From a virus: 31,467 nt of DNA. Made by a program: the position numbers and the translations under genes. This document shows positions 20,052-28,147 of this stretch, piece after piece. The stretch spans positions 1 to 31,467 of the IMG/VR virus record IMGVR_UViG_3300042860_002330. One strand, 5' to 3'. A model generated the notes under the pieces. It was not told the origin of the DNA. It searched no databases and saw nothing but the letters and a program-made list of their open reading frames with translations. Within the stretch, counting starts at the first letter, position 1; the number at the start of each line of letters is the position of its first letter.

Positions 20052-20510
20052 CTATGCCGGATAGACCGCCGCCGGCAATTCAAAGTGCGGCCCGTCAAGG
20101 AACGGCTTGCGCTTCATCGCGCGCCGCTCCGCGACATAGGCATCCTGCGCCTGTTTTGCGCGGCCCTGGGGCCAGTCTTGGACAGTCCGCGCCCATGCGC
20201 CGCCCCATATCAACGGAACGCCTTCCTTGCGCGCCGCATCGGCTACGGCGTCGGCAAGCGGAAAGTAGTATTTCCAGTCAAAGGTAGGCTGCCCATCCAC
20301 AAGCGGCAGAAGGTCCACCGCGTGTCCGGTCAAGTGCCGGCTGTTCATCGTCTGCGAGGCACCTTTGGCGACAAGCTGGCGCTGGCGTTCCACCGTTCGC
20401 AAGCCTTCCTCCACCCGGAACGTCGCCCCGCCTTCCGCCGCGCGCCGCACCACCCGCACCAGGTCAGGATGCACGCCAGCCAGGCGCAATTCACACCGGG
20501 CGGAGATCAC
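20052..20510 (-). CDS. Endolysin, M15-family peptidase
   Basis: 152 residues. The zinc-binding motif SRHLTGHAVDL (H59, D66) and a later GPHFEL (H142) match M15 peptidoglycan peptidases (SxHxxGxAxD plus distal His). Upstream, EGLRTVERQRQLVAKG is the usual helix before the metal site. It should cut the peptide stems of peptidoglycan at the end of infection. There is no signal peptide, so it depends on a holin; the 3TM holin-like gene overlaps its start (ATGA). It is the last gene of the late minus operon. Confidence 0.92.
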   Translation of the reverse strand: MISARCELRLAGVHPDLVRVVRRAAEGGATFRVEEGLRTVERQRQLVAKGASQTMNSRHLTGHAVDLLPLVDGQPTFDWKYYFPLADAVADAARKEGVPLIWGGAWARTVQDWPQGRAKQAQDAYVAERRAMKRKPFLDGPHFELPAAVYPA

Positions 20511-20917
20511 CGCGCCACCCCGCGCAGCTTCTCGAACGTCCGCAAGCCGCCGATGCCCAGCATGGCCAAAACAAGCTCAAACAGATGATCAAACTGGATG
20601 GCCGGCAACTCGGCCTTGACGCCCAGCACCATCAGCGCCCAAGACGCGACCGGCGCGACCACGAAAGCCCAGGCCAAACCGGCGGCACATACCCAGCCGA
20701 TAGACGGACGCCACCCGGCGACAAACACGCTGGAATGCGCGGCCTCGACCTTGTTCACTTCCACCTGCGCCAACGCGGCTTGATTGGCAGCCGTCACAAG
20801 TTGCGCCTCAAGCTGATTGCGCGCCTTTTCGGCCTCTGCCTTGTCAGGGATCAGCCGGTCAATAAGCGTGCCCAGCGCGGGCAGGAGCGCCGGAACAAGT
20901 GCCAGTAATGGTGCCAT
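20507..20917 (-). CDS. Holin, 3TM gene-transfer-agent type
   Basis: 136 residues. A first hydrophobic segment (LLALVPALLPALGTLIDRL) is followed by a charged coiled region (KAEAEKARNQLEAQLVTAA) and then AGWRPSIGWVCAAGLAWAF, VVAPVASWALMVLG and FELVLAMLGIGGLRTFEKL. This order, with GWRPxIGW and the final LGIGGLRTxEKxKG, is the GTA-type 3TM holin signature known from alphaproteobacterial gene transfer agents and phages. It would release the endolysin through the inner membrane. It overlaps the endolysin start. Confidence 0.88.
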   Translation of the reverse strand: MAPLLALVPALLPALGTLIDRLIPDKAEAEKARNQLEAQLVTAANQAALAQVEVNKVEAAHSSVFVAGWRPSIGWVCAAGLAWAFVVAPVASWALMVLGVKAELPAIQFDHLFELVLAMLGIGGLRTFEKLRGVAR

Positions 20918-20929
20918 GGGGTCAATCCT

Positions 20930-21217
20930 TCACTTTCCAACCTTCGGAAACGGCCCGCCCTGGATCATAAAGCCTTCCAGCGTGGCCATGATCGGCCTTT
21001 CAGCCTCGGTCAATTCTTCCGGGCGCTTAGACAACATGGCCCGAAGCATGTTGCCCTGCTCACGCATGGTTGGCGCCATCGGCCCGGCTTGTTGCATCAC
21101 CGGATACCGCTCGCCGCGCATGTCCGGCGTGCCCATCAGGATACGCGCCAGCATTTCGCAATCCTCATTGCTCATAGGATTGCGCGTTTTCAGCGCGGCG
21201 GCCATGGGGTCATTCAT
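20930..21217 (-). CDS. Hypothetical Met-rich protein in lysis cassette (95 aa)
   Basis: 95 residues from ATG 21217. It is unusually rich in Met (over ten), with NDPMAAALKTRNPMSNEDCE, then LARILMGTPDMRGERYPVM and LSKRPEELTEAERPIMATL. Helical and soluble; no family recognised. It lies between the LydA-like membrane protein and the 3TM holin, so it may tune lysis, but this is only from context. Confidence 0.5.
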   Translation of the reverse strand: MNDPMAAALKTRNPMSNEDCEMLARILMGTPDMRGERYPVMQQAGPMAPTMREQGNMLRAMLSKRPEELTEAERPIMATLEGFMIQGGPFPKVGK

Positions 21218-21503
21218 CGCCAGCACGCTTTTTCAGCCAATTGACGATGAATTGCATCATAACCGCGCTGCCAATGTGCCCAGCTATGGAAGCGCAGGCT
21301 GCAATCGCCAGGGGATGCGTCCAGCCTGCCATGATTGCAATGCCGCCGCCAATCAATCCGCATGAAATGGCGCTTGGCGTTTCCAGCGCCACCAGCTTCC
21401 AATTCAAGCGTCGGCGCTCGTTCTTTAATTCGCGCCCAAGCGCTGCAATCCACCCTGACACGGCTGCCAAGACCACCCCCGTAAAAAATTCTTCCTTGGT
21501 CAT
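21210..21503 (-). CDS. LydA-like holin or holin-family membrane protein
   Basis: 97 residues from ATG 21503 (ATGA overlap). After MTKEEFF a hydrophobic helix runs (TGVVLAAVSGWIAALGREL), then a basic loop (KNERRRLNWK), then two more hydrophobic helices (SAISCGLIGGGIAIMAGW, AIAACASIAGHIGSAVMM) and a terminal basic NWLKKRAGDE. This resembles the LydA holin family (superfamily III). With a 3TM holin two genes away, one of the two may act as antiholin. Confidence 0.65.
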   Translation of the reverse strand: MTKEEFFTGVVLAAVSGWIAALGRELKNERRRLNWKLVALETPSAISCGLIGGGIAIMAGWTHPLAIAACASIAGHIGSAVMMQFIVNWLKKRAGDE

Positions 21504-21715
21504 CGGAACGGCCAAAACGGCAGGAGCTTAATGGCCAAAACAGTAAGAGCGCTGGTTATGGTGCCGGCCAAAACAATGACAAGCCATCCGCCTTTGCCGC
21601 GCTCGACCAAAGCCAAAAGCGATTGCATGTCCGTTGCTAAGGCGGAAACCTGAGTGCGGAGGATTGCAACTTCAGCCTCAAGCTTTCCAAAATCGCGGGG
21701 ATCAATCGGCGCCAT
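21500..21715 (-). CDS. XhlA-like coiled-coil plus one membrane span (71 aa)
   Basis: 71 residues. An N-terminal coiled coil (FGKLEAEVAILRTQVSALAT, then DMQSLLALVERG) is followed by a single span (WLVIVLAGTITSALTVLAI) and KLLPFWPFR. This layout fits hemolysin XhlA-type or holin-accessory proteins. Four bases separate it from the tail-fibre stop, and it overlaps the LydA-like gene, placing it in the lysis cassette. Confidence 0.6.
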   Translation of the reverse strand: MAPIDPRDFGKLEAEVAILRTQVSALATDMQSLLALVERGKGGWLVIVLAGTITSALTVLAIKLLPFWPFR

Positions 21716-21718
21716 GTG

Positions 21719-22891
21719 TTAAAACTCCCACTTCAACTGAATCGCACCCGCGTCAAAGACAGGCGTGCCACTGTTCGTCGTCAACCTTAACTGCGTAAGC
21801 CCCCCGCCCAAATCCACAAAACCTGAGCAATGGGTTCGATACCTATCCGCGTTCACCGCCATCATTCCAATGTAGGAACATAACCACAAATTTCCTGACT
21901 GGTTTTCAAAGGTCATTATTCCAGTATGCGTGTCCACGATTGATCCATTTGAGATACCAAAGGCGCCGGTGCCGACCGAGGTAACACCCCCTACGCCCGG
22001 CGCGTCGTAGGAAAACATGCAATCATAACCACTGCTGACAATGCCGCCGCTTGTCCCCAGGCGCACTGCTAAATGCGACGTTCCATTTGTGCTAACTTGC
22101 TTCAAAAGCAATTTGACGCGCCGCACCCCAGCCGGGATGCTGCCAAAATCATATTGAACTTGGGTGCCTGCACTTGTCGCCTGTTCCGTCCCGCGATTGA
22201 TGCCAAGCGAAAGTGCAGCAGCGGAATTGCCAAGCGGGATTTCTTCAATCGCACCGCTGCCCGCCGTCACACGCCCCAACACTTGCGCGGTCGTTATGTT
22301 TTGAATTTTTGCAAACGTCACCGCGCCGTCAGCAATTTTTGCTGTGGTAACGCTTAGATCTTCAAAAGGGGCAGGATCAATCAACCGGAACCGCGTTCCG
22401 TCATGCACCACCGTCACCATAGCGCTTGCCGGCAGGTCGCCCGCGCCAAGCGCCGTCGTGCCATCGCCCTTGTTCACCGCCACCGCGCCAAGGCTGTTCA
22501 CGTTCAGCGTGACCGCGCTGGTATTGGCCGCCGCGCCGGTTTGAAACCGAAACGCTTGGCCCGCCGCGTATGCCGCCAATGGCGGGTTCAAGCTGATGGT
22601 CGCGGCATTGGCCGTGCCGCCTGCCGTGCCGCCCCATAGGAAGGCGCCGTTTTGGGTCTGCCCAAGCGCGGCATAATCCGTGCGGGCTGTCCCGTCCGCA
22701 ACGCCCGTATGCCGAAAATTGCCCATCGGCATATTGCCTGTTGGCGTAGTTTGGCCGTCCCGCGCGATTGACGCGGTAAGGGCCTGTGCCATGTCGTTAA
22801 GGTCCGAATTGACGGACGTTGCCAGGATAGTCGTGCCGGGGACGTAATCCGATTGGGGGCGCGTGTAAGTACCTGATCCATTGCGGGGCAT
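21719..22891 (-). CDS. Tail fibre protein with MPRNGSGTY N-terminus
   Basis: 390 residues from ATG 22891, chosen because GGAG lies ten bases upstream and because homologues begin MPRNGSGTYT. The start is a common phage tail-attachment segment, followed by NSDLNDMAQALTASIARDGQ and TTPTGNMPMGNFRHTGVADG. Then come beta-rich shaft repeats (NAATISLNPPLAAY, TSAVTLNVNSLGAVAVNKG) and a helical SVTTAKIADGAVTFAKIQ linker. The C-terminal 140 residues, probably the receptor-binding part, have Gly-rich beta strands without recognised signature. It is in the late operon, before the lysis genes. Confidence 0.82.
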   Translation of the reverse strand: MPRNGSGTYTRPQSDYVPGTTILATSVNSDLNDMAQALTASIARDGQTTPTGNMPMGNFRHTGVADGTARTDYAALGQTQNGAFLWGGTAGGTANAATISLNPPLAAYAAGQAFRFQTGAAANTSAVTLNVNSLGAVAVNKGDGTTALGAGDLPASAMVTVVHDGTRFRLIDPAPFEDLSVTTAKIADGAVTFAKIQNITTAQVLGRVTAGSGAIEEIPLGNSAAALSLGINRGTEQATSAGTQVQYDFGSIPAGVRRVKLLLKQVSTNGTSHLAVRLGTSGGIVSSGYDCMFSYDAPGVGGVTSVGTGAFGISNGSIVDTHTGIMTFENQSGNLWLCSYIGMMAVNADRYRTHCSGFVDLGGGLTQLRLTTNSGTPVFDAGAIQLKWEF

Positions 22892-22905
22892 GGGCGGGTT
22901 TCTCC

Positions 22906-22934
22906 ATGACAAAAGAAGCGCAACCTGATAGGGT
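22906..22934 (+). promoter_or_regulatory. Promoter of the opposing membrane-protein gene
   Basis: ATGACA (22906-22911, five of six bases of TTGACA), a 17-base spacer and TAGGGT (22929-22934). The predicted start, seven bases after the -10 box, is 22941, exactly the A of the ATG. The -10 hexamer and the spacing equal those of the repressor promoter, but no A6TAT operator word is present, so it may be independent of the switch. Confidence 0.6.
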
Positions 22935-22940
22935 GCGGGG

Positions 22941-23192
22941 ATGGATTATGCTTGGCGATTGGTCGAATTAGCCGCATGGGGTTTTGGCGCCGGAATTGGC
23001 ATGGGCGCCACCATGGGGGGAATTTTTTTGGTTTTTGGCGTTATTGCGGCAAAAGTCGCGGAACTCCGGGAACGTCAGCTTGCCCGCCGACAATCCCAGC
23101 GTCTCGCAAAAGCGCTTGACCAAGCGAAGCAGCGAGGCGGTTTCGCGCTCCTTCGGAAATGCCGCGCTGCAAAAGAGCCGCGGCCATTCTAG
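22941..23192 (+). CDS. Membrane protein encoded against the late operon, possible moron
   Basis: 83 residues on the plus strand. Residues 1-33 are hydrophobic and Gly-rich (LVELAAWGFGAGIGMGATMG, then GIFLVFGVIAAKV), followed by a highly basic tail (LRERQLARRQSQRLAKALDQ). The first 100 bases lie in the gap between the fibre start and the 693-residue virion gene; the rest overlaps the 3' end of that gene in antisense. Its own promoter and a leaderless start are predicted. Such lone genes facing late operons are often morons expressed in lysogens, for example for superinfection exclusion. It could also be a chance frame, though the hydrophobic N-terminus and promoter argue against that. Confidence 0.5.
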   Translation: MDYAWRLVELAAWGFGAGIGMGATMGGIFLVFGVIAAKVAELRERQLARRQSQRLAKALDQAKQRGGFALLRKCRAAKEPRPF

Positions 23193-25122
23193 ACCGCTCA
23201 TTTGACGGCGTGGTGAACAACATGCGCGCATAATCTGCCGCGTTTCGTTCTAACGCGCTTGCGCTGCGGGCGCGGCTTGCTTGCTCTTGCACGCGCTGCG
23301 CCGCGTAATCCGCGCCGCCAAAACGATAAGCGCGTGTGATGTCTCCCACGTTAAAGCCTTCGCTTGGGTCGCGCCCGATGATGCTACCAATGACCGGCCC
23401 GCGCGGTGGCGTTGCCAAATCCTCACGGCGCGCCGTTAAAGGCATGGTTGGGCTGCCGCCTTGCGGATTTATGGCGCGATTGGTTTGCGCCATTGCCAAT
23501 TCTTGATCCATCATCTGCGAAAATCGCGTGTAATCTTCCGGCTTATCAAAGATTGCCCGCATGCGCTCACGCATAAACTCAGTGCCGAACATCTGGCGCA
23601 GCCGCGTAGCCTCTGCATTGTCAGGCGCTGAATTGATCCGGTCAATCAACCCGCGCGCCACGCCAAGCCGGAAAAACTCGCGTTCACTTTCTGACATGCC
23701 GCGCAAATCGGCGGCGGTCATTTCAAAATCTTCCGGTTTCATCATGGCTAAGCGCCGGCCATCGCGCGCCGCGTTGATAAGCGCCGTGTCACCCGCATAA
23801 GCTGCGCGGGCTTTGGCAAAATCCGGGTTTAATTCATCAGCGCGATCCAAAAGCGCCCGCCGCAAGCCAGAAATCTCTCGACTTTTTGACGTTGCCGCGC
23901 CTGTTGACGTGCGGGATGCTTCTTCCAAAGCATCCAATCCGCGCTTGGCCGCATCAATCAATTGTGTCGGGATTGGACCATCGCCAAGCACAATCTGCCC
24001 TCGGTCATTGATGCTCATTCCAAAGGCAGACGGATCAAATGGGCGATCTTGAATTAGCGCGTCACGGCGCAGGCTTTCCATGCCCTCAAAAATGCCTTTT
24101 TGCACGTCTTTATCAGAAAGAAACCGAGAAAGACGGGGATCATTCGGCATCATGCGCTCATAAGCTCGGGCGTAATTTTCCTGACCGGCTTCGCGGCGCG
24201 ATTTAACCACTTTGGCAAGCGTGTCAGTGTAATTGTCCGCGTTTACCACTTCGCGCACCGTGCTACGCAGCCGATCAGCTTGCGCCGCACCACCGCGCTC
24301 AGTCAGCAATGCGCCAGCCATGCGCTGCCCCTCGCCAGGCATCCGCGCAATCGCTGATCCTGCCTGCCGGACATTTTCGCCGGCCAAATCCACCAAGCCA
24401 AGCGGCGCTTCACCAGCCGCAGTTGATCGGCGCAACAACTCTTCCGGCGAAATCGCATCGCGCTCTAAATCGCGCAAAAAAAGCCGTTGCGCGGGCGCTG
24501 TCCTATCTGATGTGCCCGTCAAGCGTCCAGCAAGCCCGCCTAGCGACGTGGCGCCAGCCAAAGTAGGCGGAATAGCCGCACCAAGCGCACCACCTACTAC
24601 GGCGCCCTCAGCGGCATTGAGCGAACGCGGCACAAGCCCGCCTTGACCTTCGCCAAAGCCTGCCGCCGCCCCAAAAGCCGCGCCTGTGCCAGCGCCCCGC
24701 GCAACGGCGCCAAGCATAGAACTGGCGCCACTTGCCAAGCGCACCGGCAATGCCGCACCGCCAACCATCTGACCGGCAAGTGACAAGCCCGGATTGCGCG
24801 CATCAAATTCTGCATCGCCGCGCCGTTCTTCCGCCAAGGCTTGCTCATAGTTGCCGTAGAGATTGGGTGTCATGCCGCCAATGCTGCCAGACCTTGCAGA
24901 CGCGGCAATTTCATCGGCAAAATTCATGGTTACGCCGCGCGCCAGCGTGCGGACTGCCTTATCGGCAATGTCCAATCCAGTGCGGCCCAAGCCTGTCAAA
25001 ACTTCGCCGGTCGTCACCGGCCCACGGCGCGGCTCAGTAACGCGAAATTCTGCCCAAGGATCATTTGCGGGCGGCGGTTCTGCACTGACGCGGAAATCTG
25101 CCCAAGGATCAACGCCGCTCAT
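23041..25122 (-). CDS. Large internal virion / DNA-ejection-type protein (693 aa)
   Basis: 693 residues. The N-terminus carries two copies of a DPWA(D/E)FRV motif (residues 5-12 and 21-28), a feature I know from ejection proteins of podovirus-like phages. Residues about 110-205 are Gly/Ala-rich and hydrophobic (GAVARGAGTGAAFGAAAGFG, GAVVGGALGAAIPPTLAG) and could insert into the host membrane. The rest is helical and charged, with no enzyme motif seen. It probably forms part of the channel through which DNA enters the cell. It overlaps the transglycosylase gene stop by ATGA. Confidence 0.72.
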   Translation of the reverse strand: MSGVDPWADFRVSAEPPPANDPWAEFRVTEPRRGPVTTGEVLTGLGRTGLDIADKAVRTLARGVTMNFADEIAASARSGSIGGMTPNLYGNYEQALAEERRGDAEFDARNPGLSLAGQMVGGAALPVRLASGASSMLGAVARGAGTGAAFGAAAGFGEGQGGLVPRSLNAAEGAVVGGALGAAIPPTLAGATSLGGLAGRLTGTSDRTAPAQRLFLRDLERDAISPEELLRRSTAAGEAPLGLVDLAGENVRQAGSAIARMPGEGQRMAGALLTERGGAAQADRLRSTVREVVNADNYTDTLAKVVKSRREAGQENYARAYERMMPNDPRLSRFLSDKDVQKGIFEGMESLRRDALIQDRPFDPSAFGMSINDRGQIVLGDGPIPTQLIDAAKRGLDALEEASRTSTGAATSKSREISGLRRALLDRADELNPDFAKARAAYAGDTALINAARDGRRLAMMKPEDFEMTAADLRGMSESEREFFRLGVARGLIDRINSAPDNAEATRLRQMFGTEFMRERMRAIFDKPEDYTRFSQMMDQELAMAQTNRAINPQGGSPTMPLTARREDLATPPRGPVIGSIIGRDPSEGFNVGDITRAYRFGGADYAAQRVQEQASRARSASALERNAADYARMLFTTPSNERSRMAAALLQRGISEGARNRLAASLGQALLRDAGIVGGQADVPGVPRLLPQ

Positions 25123-26867
25123 GGGACACGCCCTTGCGTGCCATCCGGTAAAATGATCGGCGTGCCGCTAGGCAATCGGCGAGCTTCATCTGGGGAACCT
25201 ACCCTCACCGGCTGCCCTGCCCTAGGTTCGGCTGCGCCAGGGCGTGGCGCTGCTGTATCGGAAACCGCAATGGCATCGTTCAACATCTGGCGCTCTTCTT
25301 CGTTGAAAATAGGTCCGAGATTGTCAAGCTTATCCATAATGTCAGGCGCGCCCGCGTTACGGCGCCAGATATTAGCCTCTTCAATGCGCCGCCGCGCCAA
25401 GCGTCGGCCCATATCCAGAAGCTGCAAGTTGCCCTCGCGGGTTTTGCCCAATTGCGGCACGGCGCGAAGGAACATCCGCATTTCAAAATCAGACGTTGCA
25501 CCGCTGCCAGGCGCACGCTGCAAGACGGCAAGTTGCGTTGTGATGCTGTCCAGAACTTCAGCCTCAGAAGAACCTTCGACCTTAAACCCAAGGGAAGATG
25601 CAAGCTGACCAAAAATTGGCAAAAATTGCGCTGCGGTGCCTTCTGTCGGCAAACGCTTAATTGCAGCCTCGCCACGGTCAAACAAACTAATCAGGCCGCG
25701 CGCTTGTGTCGCAGCCTCATTTTGCGCTTTGAGCGTGTCAGTATCCGCCCGCAAAAGCGCCGTTTCGCTTGCCGGAAGATTAACGTTCGTTTGCGGTGGC
25801 GCGCCAAGGCGCTCTAGGCGCTGTTGCGCGAAGCGTTGCGCTTGCGGCGATCCCGGCGCTATGCCTGCCTGATTAAGCAATCGCTCAAATTCGTCAGGCT
25901 GCCGTTGCGCGGAAGTGAACAACGTGCGGGCGTATTGCGACACTTGCGGATCAGGATCAGACATTGCAGCCATAATGCCACGCATTGAGAAATTTTGGCC
26001 GCCGATTGTCACAGTGTCACCTGATCCACGCCTTGCAAGTTGCGTGGTGGCAGGCGCTTGCTGGCTCATGCTAGGCGCTTGAGGCGCAGGCGCTTGCGCC
26101 ATTTGTGCGGGGTTTAGCGCGGCAGGCGTGGCCAAATCTTGCGGCATAAAACGCATCACGTTTTGAACGTAATTCGGATCACCGCCGCCGTTGTAATTCC
26201 GAAGCGCGGCGGTCAAGGTTTGCGGATCGTTGAAATCCGCATTGGCACCTGCACGCCCGCGCAAATACCGCGCACCAAAACGGATGTTTGCGCCGGGGTC
26301 GTTTAACGTTTCTGGATCAACGCCTGCCATGCCAAAACCCGGCTGCCGCGCCGTTGAAGGCATGATCTGCATTACGCCAATCTCGCCAGCCCTGCCGCGC
26401 GCTTGTGGGTTGAAATTGCTTTCTTGACGGGCTTGAGCAACCAATACCGGCACCGGAATGCCCGTCTCAGCCGATGCCGCTTCAAAATGCTGCATTAAAT
26501 CAGGCGGCGGCATGGGCGCAGCGCTTACACGCGCAGGCGCGGCGGCAGGCGTTACCATCGCGCCTTCTGACTGCGCTGGCATTTCAACAGGCGCGGCAGG
26601 CGTTTCGGCAGGTTCAGAAGGACCGGCCAGCATTTGCGCCATAGATTGCCTGCGAACGTCTTCTTGGCGCTTCAACAATTGATCAATCCGCCGGTTTTCA
26701 AGGCCGGCCATAACCCCGCCGATCAGCGCCGTGCCCATCTGCGCTAGGCCGCCCGCATGGCCGCCGACGTTGCGCGGCTTTATGCTATCGGCAAGCAATT
26801 GATCGGAAAGCCGCCCACGGCGCAGCGCCATGGCAAGCGCGGGATTGGATGCGTAGGATTCAGACAT
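25119..26867 (-). CDS. Virion-associated lytic transglycosylase (SLT domain)
   Basis: 582 residues. A helical N-terminus (to about 80) and Pro/Ala linker precede an SLT domain at about 126-240: IPVPVLVAQARQESNFNP with catalytic Glu 149, GEIGVMQIMPSTA at 161-173, and LTAALRNYNGG at 218-228. The remaining 340 residues are helical with Gln/Ala-rich linkers (PAPQAPSMSQQAPATTQ) and a charged end. In podoviruses such a protein enters the cell with the DNA and opens peptidoglycan locally. It lies between two other internal virion candidates, as expected. Confidence 0.9.
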   Translation of the reverse strand: MSESYASNPALAMALRRGRLSDQLLADSIKPRNVGGHAGGLAQMGTALIGGVMAGLENRRIDQLLKRQEDVRRQSMAQMLAGPSEPAETPAAPVEMPAQSEGAMVTPAAAPARVSAAPMPPPDLMQHFEAASAETGIPVPVLVAQARQESNFNPQARGRAGEIGVMQIMPSTARQPGFGMAGVDPETLNDPGANIRFGARYLRGRAGANADFNDPQTLTAALRNYNGGGDPNYVQNVMRFMPQDLATPAALNPAQMAQAPAPQAPSMSQQAPATTQLARRGSGDTVTIGGQNFSMRGIMAAMSDPDPQVSQYARTLFTSAQRQPDEFERLLNQAGIAPGSPQAQRFAQQRLERLGAPPQTNVNLPASETALLRADTDTLKAQNEAATQARGLISLFDRGEAAIKRLPTEGTAAQFLPIFGQLASSLGFKVEGSSEAEVLDSITTQLAVLQRAPGSGATSDFEMRMFLRAVPQLGKTREGNLQLLDMGRRLARRRIEEANIWRRNAGAPDIMDKLDNLGPIFNEEERQMLNDAIAVSDTAAPRPGAAEPRAGQPVRVGSPDEARRLPSGTPIILPDGTQGRVP

Positions 26868-26870
26868 GGA

Positions 26871-27716
26871 TTAATTCCTTGCCGCTGGCTGACCAGGCGC
26901 TGGCTGGCGCCCCATACCGCCATAGGTTGCGTATTGCGCCCCACCGCCAAGCGCCGCCGACCCAAGGCTATACATGCCGGCCAATTGCGTCTGATAGCTT
27001 TGGTTCCGCGCGTTAAACGCGTTGTTCAAAGACGCCTGCCGCATCGCCTCAGCCTGCATGTAGTCAGTCGGCGCCACGCTGGTTTGCGGCGTGTTCACAA
27101 AGCTAGGCGCCTGCACTTGTTGGCCGGTCAGCAGCGCCGCCGCCTCGTTCAAAGGACTGGCGCGCTCGGTCAGGATTTCGTTGATTGCCTGCCCGCGCCC
27201 TTGCAGCAACAATTGGTTAAAGGCGTCATTCTCGGCCTCGCCAATGCCGCGCATTGCCACGTCATAGGCTTGCGTGCCAGGCATCAAGCCCTGTTGACGC
27301 AGGCGCGTGTCCATAGCGTTGCGTCGTTCCGTCAAAATAGGATTAAGCCGCCGGCTGCCCAATTCCATCAGGCGGCCTTCGACGGCTTCGTTGCTCAAAT
27401 TCAGCGGCGTCGCAAGCCTATCCCGCACGGACTGAAGCTGCTGCACCCCAGCTTGCCCGTAGATGTCTTGCGCCTGCCGCGACAGGTCCAAGGCGCGTTG
27501 TTCTTCCGGCGCCAAGGATTGCACCGCCTCAAAGCGCGGCGTGCCGTCCGCCCATGTGCCGATCTGGTTGAATTGCAAACTGCCGTAAGGGTCGCGCTGG
27601 TTGATTGCGTTCAAGCCAAATTGCGTGATGGCCGTTTCGCGGTTTGCCTTTGCAGCCGCCGCCGTTGTCGCAGCCGGATCAGGCGCGGCAGGCGCGCTTG
27701 GTGCTTTCTTGCCCAT
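26871..27716 (-). CDS. Internal virion-type structural protein (281 aa)
   Basis: 281 residues from ATG 27716, with AAGGA eight bases upstream; a TTG six bases further is less likely. It starts MGKKAPSAPAAPDPAATTAA and then has QFGLNAINQRDPYGSLQFNQ, a segment I associate with podovirus internal virion or tail-linked proteins. The middle is helical (EEQRALDLSRQAQDIYGQAG, RRNAMDTRLRQQGLMPGTQA). The C-terminus is Gly-rich. Its role is probably structural, in the ejection apparatus, given the neighbouring transglycosylase. Confidence 0.7.
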   Translation of the reverse strand: MGKKAPSAPAAPDPAATTAAAAKANRETAITQFGLNAINQRDPYGSLQFNQIGTWADGTPRFEAVQSLAPEEQRALDLSRQAQDIYGQAGVQQLQSVRDRLATPLNLSNEAVEGRLMELGSRRLNPILTERRNAMDTRLRQQGLMPGTQAYDVAMRGIGEAENDAFNQLLLQGRGQAINEILTERASPLNEAAALLTGQQVQAPSFVNTPQTSVAPTDYMQAEAMRQASLNNAFNARNQSYQTQLAGMYSLGSAALGGGAQYATYGGMGRQPAPGQPAARN

Positions 27717-27718
27717 TC

Positions 27719-28147
27719 TCAATTCCTTTTGGCAAATAGCCGTTCAAAATCGCGGCGCATGAAACTCATCACTGCGCCATGCACGCGCGGCGAAAACCAA
27801 TCGCGCAAGGTGCCTTCCTGCTTAAACCCGACACCACGCAAAAAGCGCAGCGTGCGGGTCGCGTCATGCGGCACCATGGCCGTCACCCGGCGCAATTCGC
27901 ACTGCATCAAGGGATAATGCAACAAGGCCCGGATCACCCCGCGCTGCGCCCAGCGTGGCGTCACCGCAGCGATGCTCATTTCGCAATTGCCTTCAGTAAA
28001 GCCGGAATACACCGCGCCCGCCACCAAAGCCGCGCCGTCATGCACGCCAATGGCGTAGCCATCGCCGACAATGCCTGACGCGTGCGGGATGCGCGCAAAA
28101 ACCCATTCAGCAATTGCGCGATCCTCACCAAACACAAGCTGCATCAT
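27719..28147 (-). CDS. GNAT-family acetyltransferase within the virion gene block
   Basis: 142 residues; ATG 28147 overlaps the nozzle-like gene stop (ATGA). The GNAT core is visible: GYAIGVHDGAALVAGAVYSG (strands 2-3), MSIAAVTPRWAQRGVIRALL (strand 4 and the acetyl-CoA loop, residues about 57-76), and RVTAMVPHDATRTLRFLRGV (strand 5 and the following helix). GNAT proteins occur between tail genes in a number of podovirus-like phages; their substrates are unknown and could be host or virion proteins or modified bases. Confidence 0.8.
   Translation of the reverse strand: MMQLVFGEDRAIAEWVFARIPHASGIVGDGYAIGVHDGAALVAGAVYSGFTEGNCEMSIAAVTPRWAQRGVIRALLHYPLMQCELRRVTAMVPHDATRTLRFLRGVGFKQEGTLRDWFSPRVHGAVMSFMRRDFERLFAKRN

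Noticed and set aside
20033-20287. Plus-strand frame following the last early gene with an ATGA overlap
   Set aside because: It is mostly antisense to the endolysin, and its Arg/Pro/Ala-rich product looks like a shadow frame. The ATGA overlap alone is not enough.
24841-25608. Plus-strand open frame of 255 residues
   Set aside because: Antisense to the ejection and transglycosylase genes with shadow-type composition; no start signal or domain.
26757-27917. Long plus-strand open frame (386 residues) across virion genes
   Set aside because: Antisense to the internal virion and GNAT genes, with Arg/His/Leu-rich low-complexity composition and no domain. Long antisense frames are common in G+C-rich DNA.
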